Positions 11,959 to 21,437 of a stretch of DNA of 64,000 nucleotides are shown one piece after another. The stretch is from contig NZ_BSFI01000004.1 in assembly GCF_027922265.1 (NCBI RefSeq), forward strand, positions 349,817-413,816. Reading direction: 5' to 3'. Within the stretch, counting starts at the first letter, position 1. The number at the start of each line of letters is the position of its first letter. This stretch comes from Hansschlegelia plantiphila. GTDB lineage: Bacteria > Pseudomonadota > Alphaproteobacteria > Rhizobiales > Methylopilaceae. The translations under genes were made by a program, and so were the position numbers. The notes beneath the pieces were generated by a model that worked only from the letters and a program-made list of their open reading frames with translations, had not been told where the DNA came from and ran no database searches.

Positions 11959-13398
11959 ATGATCAACGTCCTCTCCGTCGCCTCGGAGGCCTATCCGCTG
12001 GTCAAGACCGGCGGCCTTGCCGACGTCGTCGGCGCCCTGCCGCGGGCGCTCGCTCCGCACGGCGTCGCGATGGCGACGCTGCTGCCGGGCTACCCTGCCG
12101 TGATGACGGCGATCCCCGACCGTGAGACGGTGGCGTCGTTCGACGATCTGTTCGGCGGCCGAGCCTCGGTCGTGCGTGGTCGGATCGACGGGCGCGACCT
12201 CCTGGCGGTCGACGCGCCTCATCTCTACGCCCGCGACGGCGGTCCTTACGTCGACGCCTCCGGGGCCGACTGGCCGGACAACGCGCAGCGTTTCGCGGCG
12301 CTCGGCAAGGTCGCCGCCGAGATCGGCCGCGGCGCGACCGCGCTGCCCGCGCCGCACATCGTGCATCTGCACGACTGGCAGCCGGGGCTTGCGCCGGCCT
12401 ATCTCGCCTATGGCGGCGGAGAGCGGCCAAGGATCGTCGCGACCATCCACAACATCGCCTTCCAGGGGTGGTTTCCGGCCTCGCTGGCGCCGGCGCTCGG
12501 GCTGCCGCCGGAGGCGATGGGGGTGGAGGGCGTCGAATATTACGGCGGCGTCGGGTTCCTGAAGTCCGCGCTCTACTTCGCCGATCGCATCACGACGGTC
12601 TCGCCGACCTACGCCTCCGAGATTCTCGAACCGGACGGCGGGCTCGGCCTCGAGGGGCTGCTCAGGGCCCGCGCCGACGTCGTCTCGGGCGTGCTGAACG
12701 GCGTCGACGTCGACGTCTGGGATCCGCAGACCGACCCGCGCCTCGCCGCGCGGTTCTCGGCGCAGGATCTGTCAGGGCGGCGGGTCAACAAGCAGGCTCT
12801 GTTCGCGCGCTTTGGGCTCGATCCCGCAGGCGACCCGCTGACCTTCGGCGTCGTCAGCCGGCTGTCGAGCCAGAAGGGCCTCGATCTGCTGGCGGACGCG
12901 GTCCCCGTGCTGATTGGTCTCGGCGCCAGTCTCGCGCTGCTCGGCGCAGGCGAGGCGTGGCTCGAGGAGCGGTTCCGCGCGCTCGCCGCCGCCCATCCCG
13001 GCCGGATCGGTTGCGTGTTCGGCTACGACGAAGAACTGGCCCACCTCGTCCAGGGCGGCTGCGACGCGCTCATCGTGCCGTCGCGGTTCGAGCCCTGCGG
13101 GCTGACGCAGCTGTGCGCGCTGCGCTACGGCGCGACGCCGGTGGTCGCGCGCGTCGGCGGCCTCGCCGACACGGTGATCGACGCCAACCCGATGGCGCTC
13201 GCCGCGGGCGTCGCCACCGGCGTGCAGTTTTCGCCGGCGGGCCAGGCGCCGCTCGAATCCGCGCTCCGCCGCACGGCCGCTCTCCACGCCGACCGCGACG
13301 GCTGGCGGCGGCTGCAGGCGAACGGCATGGCGACCGACGTGTCGTGGAGCGCGTCGGCCAAGGCCTACGCCGGGCTCTACCGCGATCTGCTCGGCTGA
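11959..13398 (+). CDS. glgA: Glycogen synthase (ADP-glucose type)
   Basis: A 479-residue GT5 glycosyltransferase. The KxGGL motif that contacts ADP-glucose is at residues 15-19 (VKTGGLADVVG). The C-terminal lobe has GVVSRLSSQKGLDLL and the acceptor/catalytic block PSRFEPCGLTQLCALRYG. It extends alpha-1,4 chains from ADP-glucose. It follows glgC by 97 bases with a poor ribosome-binding site. No second glgA is present in the window; the GlgE route downstream offers an alternative polymerisation step. Confidence 0.96.
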   Translation: MINVLSVASEAYPLVKTGGLADVVGALPRALAPHGVAMATLLPGYPAVMTAIPDRETVASFDDLFGGRASVVRGRIDGRDLLAVDAPHLYARDGGPYVDASGADWPDNAQRFAALGKVAAEIGRGATALPAPHIVHLHDWQPGLAPAYLAYGGGERPRIVATIHNIAFQGWFPASLAPALGLPPEAMGVEGVEYYGGVGFLKSALYFADRITTVSPTYASEILEPDGGLGLEGLLRARADVVSGVLNGVDVDVWDPQTDPRLAARFSAQDLSGRRVNKQALFARFGLDPAGDPLTFGVVSRLSSQKGLDLLADAVPVLIGLGASLALLGAGEAWLEERFRALAAAHPGRIGCVFGYDEELAHLVQGGCDALIVPSRFEPCGLTQLCALRYGATPVVARVGGLADTVIDANPMALAAGVATGVQFSPAGQAPLESALRRTAALHADRDGWRRLQANGMATDVSWSASAKAYAGLYRDLLG

Positions 13399-13579
13399 AG
13401 AACGGCGCCGAAACTGTGGCGCAGGCGACACGAGCCGAGAGCAAAAGTCGTTCCAGACGCAAACGCGCTCACGCATGCTGAAGTCGCGCGTTTAACCTGC
13501 ATGGGGGAATGGGGAGTCGCGAGGCTCCTCCGCGACCGGCGGCGACGCCCCGGGCGCGCTTTAAGCGTCAGGGTATGTA

Positions 13580-14179
13580 ATGAAGTCAGCGTCGATCGGC
13601 CTTGCGCGCGCCTGTCTGGCGTCCGCGGCCATGGCCCTTGCGGCACTCGTCTCCGGCTGCTCCACCGCGCCGTCTTCCGATCCGATCGCGGCCGCGATGG
13701 CGACCACCTATCCGTCGGCGCTCCCGGTCGAGTATCGGCGGCAGGAGGTCGTGGACACGACCGGCGAGGCGCCGGGAACGATCGTGATCGATACCGGCTC
13801 CAAGTTCCTCTATTTCGTCGAGCCGGACGGCAGGGCGATGCGCTACGGCGTCGGCGTCGGCAAGGAGGGCTTCGGCTGGACCGGCCAGGCCAAGGTCGGC
13901 GCCAAGCAGGAATGGCCGGACTGGGTTCCGCCGCCCGAGATGCTGCAGCGCCGGCCGGAGTTACCGCTTCGCATGTCCGGCGGTCCGGAGAACCCGCTCG
14001 GCGCGCGGGCGATGTATCTCTACAAGGACGGCAAGGACACCCTGTTCCGAATCCACGGCACCAACGAGCCGCTGACGATCGGGAAGGCGATGTCCTCGGG
14101 CTGCATCCGGATGATCAATTTCGACGTCCAGGACCTCTACGAGCGCGTGCCGGTGGGCACCAAGGTCGTGGTTCGCTGA
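13580..14179 (+). CDS. L,D-transpeptidase (YkuD family), lipoprotein
   Basis: A 199-residue exported protein. The N-terminal hydrophobic segment ends in a lipobox, Val-Ser-Gly-Cys27, so it is likely anchored to a membrane. The YkuD catalytic domain covers about residues 65-198, with the motif HGTNEP ... SSGCIRM, in which Cys is the nucleophile and His the base. Such enzymes make 3-3 peptidoglycan cross-links or attach proteins to the wall. It has its own intergenic space on both sides, so it looks monocistronic. Confidence 0.92.
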   Translation: MKSASIGLARACLASAAMALAALVSGCSTAPSSDPIAAAMATTYPSALPVEYRRQEVVDTTGEAPGTIVIDTGSKFLYFVEPDGRAMRYGVGVGKEGFGWTGQAKVGAKQEWPDWVPPPEMLQRRPELPLRMSGGPENPLGARAMYLYKDGKDTLFRIHGTNEPLTIGKAMSSGCIRMINFDVQDLYERVPVGTKVVVR

Positions 14180-14268
14180 CGACGCGGCGCAGCTCGCCGG
14201 CGTCGTCCGGCGAGCCGCGGACCTGATCGGCCGGGGGCACGCCGTCAGACGGGCCTGCGACAGCCCGG

Positions 14269-14305
14269 AAACAGAAAACGCCGCCGGCCACAATGGTCGA
14301 CGGCG
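14269..14305 (-). terminator. Intrinsic terminator for the minus-strand DUF465 gene
   Basis: Read on the minus strand, an imperfect GC-rich hairpin (CGCCGTCGACC-ATTGT-GGCCGGCGGCG) is followed by TTTTCTGTTT, 32 bases beyond the stop of the DUF465 gene. It may also face the L,D-transpeptidase gene convergently, but the T-run is only on the minus side. Confidence 0.65.
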
Positions 14306-14336
14306 CGGACTCGATACCTAGGGGAATGTGGGACGA

Positions 14337-14519
14337 TCAGTGGATCGTCGGCGCCAGTGGCTGCAATCGTGTCATTTCGTCTTTGATGCGGAGTTTCTTC
14401 CGCTTAAGTGACGAGACTTTGACTTCGTCGGTGCTGGGGTGCGTGAGTTCGACTTCAATCTCACGTTCGATCGCGCGATGCTTTTTCTCGAGCTCGGCGA
14501 TATGTGACTCCATCGACAT
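14337..14519 (-). CDS. DUF465 (YdcH-like) small protein
   Basis: A 60-residue, charged, all-helical protein (MSMESHIAELEKKHRAIERE... VSSLKRKKLRIKDEM) matching the DUF465/YdcH pattern: a helical hairpin with the LKRKKLRIKDE signature in the second helix. Function is unknown. It is transcribed away from a second, longer DUF465 gene 195 bases upstream. In alphaproteobacteria, such genes are common and small; I place the start at the first of two Met codons (MSMES), with the second an equal possibility. Confidence 0.85.
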   Translation of the reverse strand: MSMESHIAELEKKHRAIEREIEVELTHPSTDEVKVSSLKRKKLRIKDEMTRLQPLAPTIH

Positions 14520-14714
14520 TCGGCACGTCTCCCTTTGTTAAGATCGACCCCGGGAGCATGTCACGAGAGCGGGCGGCTGTCGAACGAAGATGGGCGGGAC
14601 GGCTTCACCTCCGCGTGCGAGGTTGACCAACTTCGTCGGGGCGAGCCTTGCCGGTCTTCGCGTCGGCGGCGATAATCGCGACCTGACATTTGTGGCGTTG
14701 ACGGACGGGGGTCT

Positions 14715-14939
14715 ATGGCGGGGCGAGACGAGGAGAGGCGGGTCCAGGAGCAGGCGGCCCGAGAAGAGCTCGCTCGTCTTCGCGAAGAGCATCGCGACCT
14801 CGACAATGCGATCGAAGCGCTCGAGCGCCTGGGCTCCACCGATCGGCTCGCCGTCCAGAGGCTGAAGAAGCGCAAGCTCAGCCTGAAGGACCGCGTGGCC
14901 TTCCTCGAGGACCAGCTCACCCCCGACATCATCGCGTGA
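14715..14939 (+). CDS. DUF465 (YdcH-like) small protein, second copy
   Basis: A 74-residue helical protein with the same signature as the divergent neighbour: LKKRKLSLKDRVAFLE against LKRKKLRIKDEMTRLQ. It has a longer Arg/Glu-rich N-terminus (MAGRDEERRVQEQAAREEL). Start ATG follows GGGGGTCT. It ends 116 bases before purE. Function unknown; the two copies differ enough to be old paralogues and not a recent duplication. Confidence 0.85.
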   Translation: MAGRDEERRVQEQAAREELARLREEHRDLDNAIEALERLGSTDRLAVQRLKKRKLSLKDRVAFLEDQLTPDIIA

Positions 14940-15055
14940 CAGGGCTGCGGCGGACCCCTTCGGCGCGACGATCGGACGAGGCTGTCCGCCTTGCCTGCGG
15001 CCTGGGCGGCGCCTATGGTCGACCCATCGTCTCACCCGTCCTGGAGCATGCCTAG

Positions 15056-15565
15056 ATGGTCGCGGATGTCCGCGCCGAGCCTGCGCCTGTCGCCATCGTC
15101 ATGGGCAGCCAGTCCGACTGGGCGACGCTCGTCCACGCCGCCGAGACCCTGCAGCAGCTCGAAGTCGCGCATGAGGCGCGCATCGTCTCCGCACACCGCA
15201 CGCCGGATCGCCTCGTCGCCTTCGCCAAGGGCGCGAAGGCGGAGGGTTTTCGCGTCGTGATCGCCGGCGCGGGCGGCGCCGCGCATCTTCCGGGCATGGT
15301 GGCCTCGATGACGCCGCTGCCGGTCTTCGGCGTGCCCGTCCAGTCGAGCACGCTGTCGGGCCTCGACAGCCTGCTCTCCATCGTCCAGATGCCGGCGGGC
15401 GTGCCGGTCGGAACGCTTGCGATCGGCAAGGCCGGCGCGGTCAACGCCGCGCTGCTTGCGGCCTCCGTGCTCGCCCTGACCGACGACCGTCTCGCCGCAC
15501 GTCTTGCGGCCTGGCGCCAGGCGCAGACCGACGGCGTCGCCGACGCTCCAGTCGGAGGCTCATGA
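15056..15565 (+). CDS. purE: N5-carboxyaminoimidazole ribonucleotide mutase
   Basis: A 169-residue class I PurE. The signature VMGSQSDW is near residue 14, followed by VSAHRTP and [10 protein letters not shown], which form the CO2-transfer active site. It converts N5-CAIR made by PurK to CAIR in purine synthesis. A GGAG ribosome-binding site lies about nine bases before the ATG. Its TGA overlaps the purK start as ATGA, so the two are translationally coupled. Confidence 0.96.
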   Translation: MVADVRAEPAPVAIVMGSQSDWATLVHAAETLQQLEVAHEARIVSAHRTPDRLVAFAKGAKAEGFRVVIAGAGGAAHLPGMVASMTPLPVFGVPVQSSTLSGLDSLLSIVQMPAGVPVGTLAIGKAGAVNAALLAASVLALTDDRLAARLAAWRQAQTDGVADAPVGGS

Positions 15566-16650
15566 CCACGATGGCCCTAGCGCCACTCTCTCCCGGCGCC
15601 ACGATCGGCGTTCTCGGCGGCGGCCAGCTCGGCCGCATGATCGCGCTCGCCGCGGCGCCGCTCGGCCTCAAGGTCCACATCTACGCGCCGGACGCGCACA
15701 GCCCGGCCTTCGACGTCGCGGCCGAGCGCACCGTCGCGCCCTACGAGGACGAGACGGCGCTGGCGATGTTCGCCGAGAGCGTCGACGTCGTCACCTACGA
15801 GTTCGAGAACGTGCCCGCCGAGACCGCGCGGCTGGTGGCGCAGCACAAGCCCTTGTTTCCCGGCGAGAAGGCTCTCGCGACCACGCAGGACCGGCTGACC
15901 GAGAAGACCTTCCTGCGCAATCTCGGCCTGCCGACGCCGAACTTCGCGTCCGTCGACGACCGCGCCAGCATGGCGGCGGCGGTCGCGGCCGTCGGGCGTC
16001 CCGCGGTGCTGAAGACACGGCGCTTCGGCTATGACGGCAAGGGCCAGACGCTGGTGCGCGAAGGCGTCGCGCTCGACGCCGCGCTCCAGATGATGGGCGG
16101 CCAGCCGGCGATCCTCGAGGCCTTCGTGCCGTTCCGCGCCGAGGTTTCGGTGGTCGCCGCGCGCGGCCGCGACGGCGGCTTCGCGACGTTCGACATCGTC
16201 GAGAACCGCCACGAGAACCACATCCTGCGCTCCTCCCATGTTCCGGCGGCGGTCAAGCCGGAGACCGCGGCCTCCGCCATCGCGATCGCCCGCAAGATCG
16301 CGCAGGCGCTCGACTATGTCGGCGTGTTCGCGGTCGAGATGTTCCTGGTCGACGGACCGACCGGCGAGCGCGTCGTCGTCAACGAGATCGCCCCACGGGT
16401 GCACAATTCCGGACACTGGACCATCGAGGGAGCGGCGACCAGCCAGTTCGAGCAGCATGTCCGCGCGATCGCCGGGTGGCCGCTCGGCGCCACGACCACG
16501 CGTGGCCGGGTGACGATGACCAACCTTCTCGGCGCCGAGGCCAACCGCTGGCGCGAGCTGCTGGCGGAGCCCGGGACCGCCGTTCACCTCTACGGCAAGG
16601 GCGAGCCGAAGCCGGGCCGCAAGATGGGACATGTCACGCGCGTCGAGTGA
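15562..16650 (+). CDS. purK: 5-(carboxyamino)imidazole ribonucleotide synthase
   Basis: A 362-residue ATP-grasp enzyme. N-terminal [16 protein letters not shown], the ATP-grasp core [14 protein letters not shown], and the metal-binding region [16 protein letters not shown] are all canonical. It makes N5-CAIR from AIR, ATP and bicarbonate, the step before PurE. It starts inside the purE stop codon (ATGA). Ribosomal gene rpsU follows after about 170 bases. Confidence 0.96.
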   Translation: MTTMALAPLSPGATIGVLGGGQLGRMIALAAAPLGLKVHIYAPDAHSPAFDVAAERTVAPYEDETALAMFAESVDVVTYEFENVPAETARLVAQHKPLFPGEKALATTQDRLTEKTFLRNLGLPTPNFASVDDRASMAAAVAAVGRPAVLKTRRFGYDGKGQTLVREGVALDAALQMMGGQPAILEAFVPFRAEVSVVAARGRDGGFATFDIVENRHENHILRSSHVPAAVKPETAASAIAIARKIAQALDYVGVFAVEMFLVDGPTGERVVVNEIAPRVHNSGHWTIEGAATSQFEQHVRAIAGWPLGATTTRGRVTMTNLLGAEANRWRELLAEPGTAVHLYGKGEPKPGRKMGHVTRVE

Positions 16651-16823
16651 CGGCGGCCCGCGCGCCCGCGTATGGCGCTTTTCTTCGCATGGACAAGGGG
16701 CTCGCCCTTTGCTATCCATCGACGGGATAGGCGGCGCGCGGCAACGTGTGCGTCGCCTTGTTGTTTTTGGGCCCGCTCGCGGAGCCCGTTCCGCCGACCC
16801 CGAATTGCAACCCGAGGCACGAC

Positions 16824-17048
16824 GTGCAGGTTCTCGTTCGCGACAATAATGTCGACCAGGCCCTCAAGGCCCTCAAGAAGAAGATGCAGCGCGAAGGCAT
16901 CTTCCGCGAAATGAAGCTCCGCGGCCATTACGAAAAGCCGTCCGAGAAGCGCGCCCGCGAGGAGGCCGAGGCCGTCCGTCGCGCGCGCAAGCTGGCCCGC
17001 AAGCGCGCCCAGCGCGAAGGCCTGCTCCCGGCGCCGAAGAAGAAGTGA
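16824..17048 (+). CDS. rpsU: 30S ribosomal protein S21
   Basis: A 74-residue basic protein, [20 protein letters not shown]..., the usual alphaproteobacterial bS21. I use the GTG at 16824 because homologues begin at this residue and GAGG lies seven to ten bases upstream; the in-frame ATG at 16746 would add 26 unrelated residues. S21 acts near the mRNA platform of the small subunit. It stands alone with its own terminator; it is not joined to dnaG-rpoD as in E. coli, although those two genes lie 31 kb downstream. Confidence 0.94.
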   Translation: MQVLVRDNNVDQALKALKKKMQREGIFREMKLRGHYEKPSEKRAREEAEAVRRARKLARKRAQREGLLPAPKKK

Positions 17049-17094
17049 TTCGCTGAATTCTCCCGCGCTCCGTCGCGGCGAGGAGCGAACAGTG

Positions 17095-17125
17095 CGCCCG
17101 CCCGGCAACGCCGGCGGGCGTTTTT
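17095..17125 (+). terminator. Intrinsic terminator after rpsU
   Basis: Stem CGCCCG-C-CCGGC, loop AAC, then GCCGG-CGGGCG followed by TTTTT. It is 46 bases past the rpsU stop. Confidence 0.88.
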
Positions 17126-17247
17126 GCGTCTTGCGCGGCCCATCGGCGGGGTTCGCCCGGATTTCGCTTCGGGAAATCCCAATCCTGCCGCAATCGCCCT
17201 ATGTCTGACGGGCGTAAGCTGCAATCGGCGGTAAGGCGGTGGGGTCA

Positions 17248-18111
17248 ATGAACGGTCGCGAGATGTCCAAGCTGCTGAGCCGCGCAGGCGTCATCGCCCT
17301 CGCGGCGCTCTCCGTCGCAGCCTGCGACACGATGGGCGGCGGAGGCGGCCGCTCCGTCGACCCGGACGTCTACGCCGCGCGTCAGTCCGACCTCGGGTCG
17401 CTCACCCAGGTCGTGAACGCCAATCCGACCGATCCCGAAGCGCTCAACATGCGCGGCTCGGCCTATGCGCGGCTCGGCCAGTACGACAACGCGATCGGCG
17501 ATTTCAACCGCGCCATCCAGCTCAACGGCTCGTTCGCCAAGGCCTACGCCAACCGCGCGCTGGCCTACCGCTCGCAGAAGAACAACGCCGCCGCGCTCGC
17601 CGACTACAACCGCGCGATCGAGGTCGATCCTGGCTACGCCGCGGCCTATGTCGGGCGCGGCAACCTCTACCGGCAGACGGGCCGCATCGACGACGCGCTC
17701 TCTGACTACAACAGCGCGATCAAGGCCGACCCGAACAACGCGCAGGCCTGGCACAACCGCGGCCTGATTCACCAGGCGCAGGGCCGCAACGAGGACGCGA
17801 TCGACGACTTCACCAAGGCGACCGCGATCTCGGTGACGGCGGCAGAGCCCTATGTGGGGCGCGGCATGAGCTATCTCGCGCAGAACGACGTCAACGCCGC
17901 GATCGACGACTTCAACACCGCGCGGACGCTCAATCCCAAATATGTCGACGCCTGGGTCGGCCGCGGTCTGGCGTTCGAGAAGCGCGGCGACACGAACAAT
18001 GCGCGCGCCTCCTACGCCCAGGCGCTGAACCTGGACCGCAACGACCCCCGCGCGACGGAGGGCTTCCGCCGCGTTGGCGGCAAGGCTGGCGAGACCTACT
18101 CGGAGCACTGA
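17248..18111 (+). CDS. TPR-repeat lipoprotein
   Basis: A 287-residue exported protein with a lipoprotein signal ending Ser-Val-Ala-Ala-Cys at about residue 27, a Gly-rich linker, then about six or seven consecutive 34-residue tetratricopeptide repeats (examples: ALNMRGSAYARLGQYDNAIGDF, AYANRALAYRSQKNNAAALADY, AYVGRGNLYRQTGRIDDALSDY). It resembles the NlpI-like scaffolds of the cell envelope, but no specific partner can be named. The ATG at 17248 has an AAGGCGG site; a second ATG at 17263 is possible. Confidence 0.85.
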   Translation: MNGREMSKLLSRAGVIALAALSVAACDTMGGGGGRSVDPDVYAARQSDLGSLTQVVNANPTDPEALNMRGSAYARLGQYDNAIGDFNRAIQLNGSFAKAYANRALAYRSQKNNAAALADYNRAIEVDPGYAAAYVGRGNLYRQTGRIDDALSDYNSAIKADPNNAQAWHNRGLIHQAQGRNEDAIDDFTKATAISVTAAEPYVGRGMSYLAQNDVNAAIDDFNTARTLNPKYVDAWVGRGLAFEKRGDTNNARASYAQALNLDRNDPRATEGFRRVGGKAGETYSEH

Positions 18112-18169
18112 CGGACTCTCTATGGCGCGCTTGTGCTCTTGAAGAGCCAAGCTTTGCGCCCGGCGCGCG

Positions 18170-18330
18170 CGGGGTGGGACGTCGCGTTAGCGCGCCCGTT
18201 TCACGCCGAAACGACCGCCGTCCCCCGGCCCGAAGCGCCGGGGCCCAGACGTACGGGAGCTGCCGGGCTTGTCCCAGTCGTGGTTCTGATTTCGGCTGGA
18301 TGACGACGCGGGCGCGGCCCACGGCCTCCG
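18170..18330. repeat. Palindrome-rich intergenic repeat region
   Basis: The 331-base gap 18112-18442 has no convincing gene. It contains the hairpin CCCCGG-CCCGAAGCG-CCGGGG (18223-18243), further GC-rich half-palindromes and a block ending GGCTGGATGACGACGCGGG. The style matches the repetitive palindromic elements common between genes in Hyphomicrobiales. I see no T-run, so it is not an obvious terminator. Confidence 0.5.
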
Positions 18331-18442
18331 GCGGATCGTCGCCGGCGTCTCATCCTGATGAAGCCCGAAGGGCGGTCTCAACGCGCGCGCCCGGTTTGGC
18401 GGCGGGAAAGCTGCGTTGCAAAGTCGTAGCCGGCGGTCCGGT

Positions 18443-18673
18443 TCAGGCGCGGGCGAAGATCACCACGTTGCCGTCGTCGTCTTCCGCCGCCTCGCGCACC
18501 GCGTCCTGCCGGGCCGAGGTCTCGTCGAGGCGCTCGCGCAGGCCGCGCACGGCGACCAGCATTTCGAGGCCGAGGCCCAGAGGGGCGCACATCAGCGTCG
18601 TGGCGTAGACGTCGAGGGCCTGTCCGAGAAGTTCCGCGTCCTGGCGGGACACTGAGAAACTCAGCGAGTCCAT
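18443..18673 (-). CDS. Small hypothetical protein downstream of treY
   Basis: A 76-residue open frame, probably helical and acidic at its C-terminus (REAAEDDDGNVVIFARA). I do not recognise a family. It lies 127 bases downstream of the treY stop on the same strand, so it could be the last gene of the glgX-treZ-malQ-treY operon. The ribosome-binding site is weak (GGGGTGTGACCC before ATG). Support comes from a composition suited to a folded helical protein and the lack of any competing gene. Confidence 0.45.
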   Translation of the reverse strand: MDSLSFSVSRQDAELLGQALDVYATTLMCAPLGLGLEMLVAVRGLRERLDETSARQDAVREAAEDDDGNVVIFARA

Positions 18674-18800
18674 GGGTCACACCCCGTCGACTCCCGACCC
18701 GCCGGGCGCCCCCGTTAGGCGCAATTGCGGTCGCGCGTCGTTTGTCGACCGACATAGAAAACCATGAATCGCAGCAAAAGACATAGGCGGATAGGCTAGG

Positions 18801-21437
18801 TCAGTCCGCCGCAGTCAGGAACGCGACCGGCAACTGCAGCAGATCGGCCAAGAGCATCTTGGGGGAAAGCGTGATGGCGCGGCCGGTCAGTCGATCGATC
18901 ATCTTGGCGCCCTCCAGCGTGTTCGGAAGCGTGACGTGATCGTCCTGCAACAGTTCGGCGCGCAACAGTAGCGACGGGGCCGGCGCGAGTCGGCCCGCCA
19001 CCGTCCTAAGCCCGATGACGAGCGCGGCCTCCGTGTCCCGAAGGCGGGCGAAGGCGACCAGGTGGCCTGCGATCGGCCCGCTCGATCCCAGGGGAAGATA
19101 GTCGCCCTCAGAGAACAGTTTCGGCCGCTTCGCCCGCTCGGCGAGCGCGGCGGCCATCACCGCCTGTTTGACGGCGCCGTCATGCCAGCGTCCCGCGGCC
19201 TTGATGGCGGCGGCGCCTGCCGCGAGCGTCGTTTCGCGGGCGGCGTAATCGACCGGCCGGCGATTGTCGGGGTCGACCAGCGTCAGATCCCAGAACTCGG
19301 TGCCCTGGTAGACGTCGGGAACGCCAGGGACCGTCAGCTTCAGCAAGGTCTGGAGCAGGCCGTTCGCCGCCCCCGCCGGACCGATGCGGGCGGCGAATGC
19401 GGCGATGTCCGCGCGGAGCGGCAGGTCCGGCTCCGTCAGGAGTTTCGTCAGCAGGCCCTGCGCGGCGGATTCGTAAGGCTCGTTCGGCGCCGACCAGTCG
19501 GTCTGGAGTTTCGCCTCGCGCAGCGCCTTCTGCTGCCAGCGCGCGAGGCGCTCGGCGAAGGCCCTGCAGCCCTCAGTGTCGTTCGGCGACAGGTCGTGCG
19601 GCCAGGCGCCGACCAGCGTCTGGTACAGGATCTGCTCGTCGGCCGCCGACGGCGCGTCGGCGCCCCGCAACGGCGCAGCGGCCTCCCGCCAGCGCGTGAC
19701 GGCCGCGATCCACTCGTCGGGAATTTCGCTCAGCACCGCGAGCCGGGCGCGCACGTCCTCGCCGCGTTTGTGGTCATGGGTCGAGGTGGTGAGCATCGCG
19801 TTGGGGAAGGTGTTCGCCTTCGCCGCCATCTTGTCGTGAAAGGTCGGCACGTCGATCGAGAACGTCGCGACGTCGAAGCCGACGTCGGTGCGCGAGAGCA
19901 GCTTGCCGTAGCGATAGAAGGCGGTGTCCTCGACGGCCTTGGCCGCGACGGGCGCGGACAACTGCTGGAAGCGCTGGATCGCCCGGTCTCTGGCCGCGAG
20001 CTGCTCGGCGGGGCCGACCTCGCCGCCGAGCCAGCCGTCGAGCAGGTCGAGCACGGGCGCGTCGGCCGGCAGGATCGAGGCGCGCGCCTTCTCCAGCGCG
20101 CGGGCGAAGATCGGCTTGTCGGCCTCGGTGCGGCCCCGATCGGGCGACGCATAGGTGCGGTAGGCCGGGAAGTGCGCCAGAAGCTCGATCAGCGCGCGGC
20201 GGATGGCGGCGCGCGGCGTGTCGCGCGTCCGGTAGTCGAGCCGCGCCAGCGCATGCAGGGCGTTGGTCGCCTGATCGAGCTGGGCTGAGAACGAGCGGTC
20301 GAGGATCTCGCGGCGCGCGGTCTCCTCCTCGACGTGGAAGTCCGACGGCCGGCCGGAAATTTCCGCCCAGAAGGCCGAGAGCTTCTCGTCGCCCGAGGCG
20401 GCGTGCAGCAGCGCGCTGACGTCGTCCATGAAATCGTAGCCGCTCGCGCCGTCGACCTTCCAGTCGGTCGGAAGGTTTTCGCCGGGGCCGAGGATCTTCT
20501 CGATCACCAGATAGGCGGGCTGACTGGCGAGAGCGCCCGGACGTGCGCTCTGCGCGGCCTCCAGATGCTCGCGCAGGCGGCGCGCATAGAGCCGGGGGTC
20601 GGCGAGCCCGTCGATGTGGTCGACGCGGAAACCGTCGATCAGGCCCTCGGCGTAGAGCTTCAGCAGCAACTCGTGGGTCGCCTCGAACACTGCGGGGTCG
20701 CCGATCCGGAGACCGGCGAGCTCGTTGACGTCGAAGAAGCGGCGCCAGTTGATCTCGTCGCCCGCCACCGTCCAGGACGCCAGCCGCCAGTTCTGTTTTT
20801 CGAGCAGCGTATGGAGCCTCGCGCGGCCCTCTTCGGAGGTCCCGTCATAGGCGTCGAGACCGTTGGTCTCGACCTCCTGCCGGTCCTCCGGCCGCAGCGG
20901 GAACAGGTGGTCGGCGTAGCGCAGCGCCAGGCCGCCGCGCCGTCCCTCATGGGTGAGCTTCAGGTCGCCGGAGGCGAGCGCCTCGCCGTAGGACACGCCG
21001 AGCGTCGGCACGAGGATCTTGCCGTGCAGGGCGGGATCGGCCGGCGTCCAGTCGATGTCGAAGAAGTGCCCGAACCGGCTGCCGCGGCCATGCGCCAGCA
21101 CGTCGAGCCACCAGGCGTTGTCGTCGCCGCCGACCGCCATGTGGTTCGGCACGATGTCGACGATCATGCCGAGCCCCTCGGCCCGCAACGCCGCGACGAG
21201 TTCGCGAAAACCCTCCTCGCCGCCGAGCTCGGGGTTCACCGTCGTCGGGTCGACGACGTCATAACCATGCATCGAGCCGGCGCGGGCGGTCAGGATCGGC
21301 GAGGAATAGAGGTGGCTGATCCCGAGCTCGCGCAGATAGGGCGCGAGCGGAATCGCCTTCGAGAACGGGAAATCCTTGTGGAACTGCAGGCGCATCGTCG
21401 CGCGCGGCGGGCTTGCGGGATCCTGCGGATGCGTCAC
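18801..21437 (-). CDS. treY: Malto-oligosyltrehalose synthase
   Basis: An 878-residue GH13 enzyme that turns the reducing-end linkage of maltodextrin into a trehalose linkage. Visible are the N-terminal RLQFHKDFPF, LYSSPILTARAGSMHGYDVVD, IVDIVPNHMA, nucleophile region GFRVDHIDGLADP, acid/base region VIEKILGPGE and STHDHKRGEDVRARL. The reading frame continues far upstream inside malQ, but the gene starts at the GTG at 21437, which overlaps the malQ TGA (GTGA). An ATG at 21395 is too far inside the conserved N-terminus. Acts just before TreZ. Confidence 0.95.
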   Translation of the reverse strand: MTHPQDPASPPRATMRLQFHKDFPFSKAIPLAPYLRELGISHLYSSPILTARAGSMHGYDVVDPTTVNPELGGEEGFRELVAALRAEGLGMIVDIVPNHMAVGGDDNAWWLDVLAHGRGSRFGHFFDIDWTPADPALHGKILVPTLGVSYGEALASGDLKLTHEGRRGGLALRYADHLFPLRPEDRQEVETNGLDAYDGTSEEGRARLHTLLEKQNWRLASWTVAGDEINWRRFFDVNELAGLRIGDPAVFEATHELLLKLYAEGLIDGFRVDHIDGLADPRLYARRLREHLEAAQSARPGALASQPAYLVIEKILGPGENLPTDWKVDGASGYDFMDDVSALLHAASGDEKLSAFWAEISGRPSDFHVEEETARREILDRSFSAQLDQATNALHALARLDYRTRDTPRAAIRRALIELLAHFPAYRTYASPDRGRTEADKPIFARALEKARASILPADAPVLDLLDGWLGGEVGPAEQLAARDRAIQRFQQLSAPVAAKAVEDTAFYRYGKLLSRTDVGFDVATFSIDVPTFHDKMAAKANTFPNAMLTTSTHDHKRGEDVRARLAVLSEIPDEWIAAVTRWREAAAPLRGADAPSAADEQILYQTLVGAWPHDLSPNDTEGCRAFAERLARWQQKALREAKLQTDWSAPNEPYESAAQGLLTKLLTEPDLPLRADIAAFAARIGPAGAANGLLQTLLKLTVPGVPDVYQGTEFWDLTLVDPDNRRPVDYAARETTLAAGAAAIKAAGRWHDGAVKQAVMAAALAERAKRPKLFSEGDYLPLGSSGPIAGHLVAFARLRDTEAALVIGLRTVAGRLAPAPSLLLRAELLQDDHVTLPNTLEGAKMIDRLTGRAITLSPKMLLADLLQLPVAFLTAAD

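Noticed and set aside
16746..16823. N-terminal extension of rpsU from an upstream ATG
   Set aside because: The 26 added residues are hydrophobic and unlike S21; the GTG with GAGG spacing gives the usual protein.
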